A stretch of DNA of 64,000 nt from positions 1 to 64,000 of the forward strand of contig NZ_PXZM01000023.1 in assembly GCF_003013395.1 (NCBI RefSeq), given 5' to 3'. Shown in pieces: positions 61,508 through 64,000 of the stretch. A program made the position numbers and the translations under genes. The notes below the pieces were generated by a model. That model saw nothing but the letters and a program-made list of their open reading frames with translations. It was not told the origin of the DNA and searched no databases. How positions within the stretch are numbered: the stretch's first letter is position 1; each line of letters opens with the position of its first letter. Source of the stretch: Brevibacillus fortis. GTDB taxonomy: Bacteria > Bacillota > Bacilli > Brevibacillales > Brevibacillaceae.

Positions 61508-62539
61508 TCAAAAATCTATTTTGAAATTCAAGAATCCAGCTTTCCGTAACGCCTCGTAGATGATGACGAGCGCTGGACCGAGTATCAGCCCGAAAAATCC
61601 CATCACTTGAAAGCCGAGGAACAAGCTGACGAGAGCCGCCAGGGCGCTAATTCCCAGATTAGATGCGAGTACCTTGGGCTCAATAATGCGGCGGACGACC
61701 GTAATCACGAGGAAGATGACGATCAGGCCGATTGCCAAATATGAGTTGCCCATCAAGAAGTTGTAAATAGCCCATGGAACGAGGAACGAGCCTGCACCCA
61801 AGATGGGGAGAATATCGACGAAAACGATTATCAGTGAAATGACGGCTGCATACTTGACCTGCAAAATGAGCAATCCCAAAAAGGACAGCGTGAACGTCAT
61901 TAGGCTCAATATGATTTGGGCACGTAAAAATCCAACGGTGGCACGGTTCAATTGAGAGATGACTACCTCGACCTTTTCACGAGCTGACACGGTGAACATT
62001 CTCATGAAGCCAGCACGCAATTTCGGCAAATCGAGACTGATCAAAAACAAGGCAACCAAGTAAATAATCGTGGAAATCAAAAAGCCCGGAACGATGGCTG
62101 CCACACCGAGAATGCCTTTGGCAACCGTAGAGGCTGAAGTAAGCGCCCAGCTTTTAAGTCCAGCGAAGACACCTTGGATTTCCGAGACAGTTTCGGCAGG
62201 TAATGATTCATAGTAAGTTTCCCAGCTCATCAAATAGGACTCGACCAACTCAAAAATATGCTGTGAAAAAGCTGGCAATCGCTGAGCCAAATCAATTCCC
62301 TGAATCACGATCTGCGTACCGATCCAATACAGTACGATCCCAAATGAAATGAGGAAGAGGAAAAAGGACGCGATTACCGCACTCATCCGATTCATTCGTA
62401 GCCTTTTGATCAGAAACAAAACGAGTGGTTCTACCAGAATTGCTGTTAAGAGTGCTAGCAAGAAGGGGACGGAGTAAGGCAAAAGAAACAACCCGACTGC
62501 CAGAACCAGTAGCAGGATGATCATTTTCCGAATCGTCAT
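61508..62539 (-). CDS. AI-2E-family / YtvI-like membrane protein
   Basis: 343 aa from ATG 62539 (TGGAG 8 nt upstream; the longer frame to 62698 has no ribosome site). Seven to eight membrane helices in the usual pattern: two close N-terminal helices (IILLLVLAVGLFLLPYSVPFLLALLTAILVEPLVLFLIKRL), a long soluble segment (about 95-150), then helices with the conserved central region and a C-terminal FLGFQVMGFFGLILGPALVIIYEAL motif. YtvI is a sporulation-linked member, and others export AI-2 or solutes. The cargo here is unknown. Sequence resembles YtvI more than TqsA, by eye. Confidence 0.85.
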   Translation of the reverse strand: MTIRKMIILLLVLAVGLFLLPYSVPFLLALLTAILVEPLVLFLIKRLRMNRMSAVIASFFLFLISFGIVLYWIGTQIVIQGIDLAQRLPAFSQHIFELVESYLMSWETYYESLPAETVSEIQGVFAGLKSWALTSASTVAKGILGVAAIVPGFLISTIIYLVALFLISLDLPKLRAGFMRMFTVSAREKVEVVISQLNRATVGFLRAQIILSLMTFTLSFLGLLILQVKYAAVISLIIVFVDILPILGAGSFLVPWAIYNFLMGNSYLAIGLIVIFLVITVVRRIIEPKVLASNLGISALAALVSLFLGFQVMGFFGLILGPALVIIYEALRKAGFLNFKIDF

Positions 62540-62800
62540 GACTGCGCTCCATTCTGAATGAAAATCGCTGAAAATTGATTCCCTTATTTTATCATTTTTC
62601 CAGAAGCGAACACAATGAGCCCAATAATATCGCGATTTGTTATAGATTATCAGAAAAAATAAAGAAATGAAAACAATACAAAAAAGGGGAAAACACAAAA
62701 AGTCATGATATGATGCTCACCTATATACCACTCAAGTTTGATGCGTATTAGCATATCGACTTGAGAGTTACATCTTAATCTTTCATAGCGAGGTGTCAGA
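62540..62800. promoter_or_regulatory. Divergent intergenic region with an imperfect palindrome
   Basis: CTCAAGT (62731-62737) and ACTTGAG (62759-62765) are perfect inverted arms with inner GATGC/GCATATC-type pairing (62741-62755), a 35-bp imperfect palindrome 36 nt before the symporter start. TATGAT (62710-62715) might be a -10, but no -35 fits. The rest is AT-rich with no clear element. Confidence 0.4.
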
Positions 62801-64000
62801 ATGAAGCGGTTTGGATTAGCGATGCAGATTGTCGTCGGTCTCATTCTGGGTATCCTGGTGGGTGCTCTTTTTTACGGCAACCCGGCAGTGGCGACCTATT
62901 TACAGCCTATCGGTGATATTTTTCTCCGATTGATTAAAATGATTGTCGTTCCGATCGTTGTTGCCACGCTTATTGTGGGCGTAGCAGGCGTAGGCGACAT
63001 GAAGAAGCTGGGCAAGATTGGTGGTAAGACGATTCTGTATTTTGAAATCGTTACCACGATTGCCATTATCGTTGGTCTTTTGGCAGCGAATATCTTTCAA
63101 CCGGGTGTCGGCGTGGATCGAACAGTTCTTACCAAGACCGATATCCACAAGTATGTAGACACGGCAGAAACGACACAAAGCCACGGCATGGTGGAAACAT
63201 TCGTCAATATTGTGCCAACCAATGTGTTTGATGCACTCGCTCGTGGCGACATGTTAGCGATTATTTTCTTCTCCGTTCTATTTGGACTTGGTGTAGCAGC
63301 GGCAGGAGAAAAAGGAAGGCCCGTTCTCAACTTCTTCAATGGGGTTGCGGACGCGATGTTCTGGGTTGTTAACACGATCATGCGTTTTGCTCCGTTTGGT
63401 GTTTTTGCACTGATTGGTGTTACCGTTTCCAAATTTGGTTTGTCATCGCTCATTCCGTTGGGCAAGCTGGTTATTTTGGTTCACTTTGCCATGCTGTTCT
63501 TCATCATGGTGGTATTGGGCATCATCGCACGTATCAGCGGAGTCAAAATCACTTCCATCCTGCGTGTACTGAAGGACGAGCTGCTCTTGGCTTACTCCAC
63601 TTCCAGCTCCGAGACTGTACTGCCTAGAATCATGGTAAAAATGGAGAAGATGGGCTGTCCGAAGGCGATCACATCCTTTGTTATTCCGACAGGCTACTCC
63701 TTCAACCTGGATGGTTCCACGCTGTACCAGGCACTAGCTGCTCTGTTCATTGCGCAAATGTATGGTATTCACATGCCAATCAGCACACAGATCACGCTGA
63801 TGCTCGTACTGATGGTTACGTCCAAAGGGATCGCTGGTGTACCGGGAGTATCGTTCGTAGTACTGTTGGCTACGCTCGGCTCTGTAGGTCTCCCAGTAGA
63901 AGGTCTTGCTTTCATCGCCGGTGTAGACCGTTTGATGGATATGGCTCGTACGGTTGTTAACGTAGTAGGTAATGCGTTGGCAGCAATCGTGATCTCTCGT
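62801..64000 (+). CDS. Glutamate/dicarboxylate:cation symporter (DAACS family), cut by the window end
   Basis: At least 400 codons, running off the right edge without a stop (family length about 420-430). AGGTG precedes ATG 62801. The GltP/GltT family signature is clear: QIVVGLILGILVGALFYGNPAVATYLQPIGDIFLRLIKMIVVPIVVATLIVG, LLAYSTSSSETVLPRI (the serine-rich hairpin HP1), FVIPTGYSFNLDGSTLYQ, TSKGIAGVPGVSFVVLLATL (HP2 tip) and IAGVDRLMDMARTVVNVVGNALAAIVI. Imports glutamate, aspartate or C4-dicarboxylates with Na+ or H+. Nearest to GltT/GltP of bacilli. Confidence 0.93.
   Translation, partial: MKRFGLAMQIVVGLILGILVGALFYGNPAVATYLQPIGDIFLRLIKMIVVPIVVATLIVGVAGVGDMKKLGKIGGKTILYFEIVTTIAIIVGLLAANIFQPGVGVDRTVLTKTDIHKYVDTAETTQSHGMVETFVNIVPTNVFDALARGDMLAIIFFSVLFGLGVAAAGEKGRPVLNFFNGVADAMFWVVNTIMRFAPFGVFALIGVTVSKFGLSSLIPLGKLVILVHFAMLFFIMVVLGIIARISGVKITSILRVLKDELLLAYSTSSSETVLPRIMVKMEKMGCPKAITSFVIPTGYSFNLDGSTLYQALAALFIAQMYGIHMPISTQITLMLVLMVTSKGIAGVPGVSFVVLLATLGSVGLPVEGLAFIAGVDRLMDMARTVVNVVGNALAAIVISR

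Overview
The window looks like chromosomal DNA of a spore-forming, S-layer-bearing Gram-positive of the Brevibacillus/Paenibacillaceae type. The reasons are roughly balanced base composition, strong GGAGG-type ribosome sites with many GTG/TTG starts, intrinsic terminators between most units, an S-layer-homology (SLH) protein, YheC/D and YtvI-type sporulation-associated families, a PerR-type ahpC control region and a CcpA-type cre site. The genus is an inference from gene content. No rRNA, tRNA, CRISPR array, transposase or prophage was seen.

Layout. 1-615: no gene, but a 207-nt multi-stem inverted-repeat element and a minus-strand terminator. 616-8285: orphan siderophore-type binding lipoprotein, an ECF sigma/anti-sigma pair, a GyrI-like protein, a WG-repeat secreted protein, a PadR regulator translationally coupled to an unusual HAAS-SEDS membrane protein, and two VOC proteins. 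8445-12018: heterodimeric ABC exporter with one degenerate ATPase half. 12075-15492: methyltransferase, MBL hydrolase, CD3324-type DNA-binding protein, a damaged-looking zinc-ribbon gene and a prohibitin-like protein. 15540-17646: ahpC-ahpF under two PerR boxes. 17955-25731: paired PH-domain membrane proteins, VOC, SLH protein, MBL hydrolase behind a FadR-like operator, HrpB helicase, BluB. 25869-31622: two-component system followed by an adaptor/ATPase/permease (MacAB-like) exporter. 31675-36880: two candidate small RNAs, a tandem pair of nucleoside hydrolases of which the first has lost the metal site, MscL with a zinc-ribbon tail, a YheC/D ATP-grasp protein and an AraC regulator.

The most coherent systems lie in the last third. 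At 38020-49556 one long + strand run, behind a sigma-A promoter overlapped by a cre site, encodes AnmK, a peptide-type ABC importer, an AmiE-like serine hydrolase, MurQ, and a GlcD/GlcF-type FAD/Fe-S oxidase. Read as a pathway, imported muropeptides are trimmed, anhydro-MurNAc is phosphorylated, and MurQ yields GlcNAc-6-P plus D-lactate. The oxidase directly behind murQ is well placed to turn that D-lactate into pyruvate. At 50068-60171 a second run encodes a three-part regulator with a cyclase/GTP-cyclohydrolase-III-like middle domain, a second complete peptide ABC importer and two paralogous D-aminoacylases flanking its binding protein. This suggests uptake and deacylation of N-acyl-D-amino acids or D-residue peptides. 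The 207-nt and 210-nt inverted-repeat elements at 123-329 and 49672-49881 have similar size, closing stems and flanks, and no coding explanation.

The right end holds a class V aminotransferase, an AI-2E/YtvI-type membrane protein and a glutamate/dicarboxylate symporter that runs off the window.
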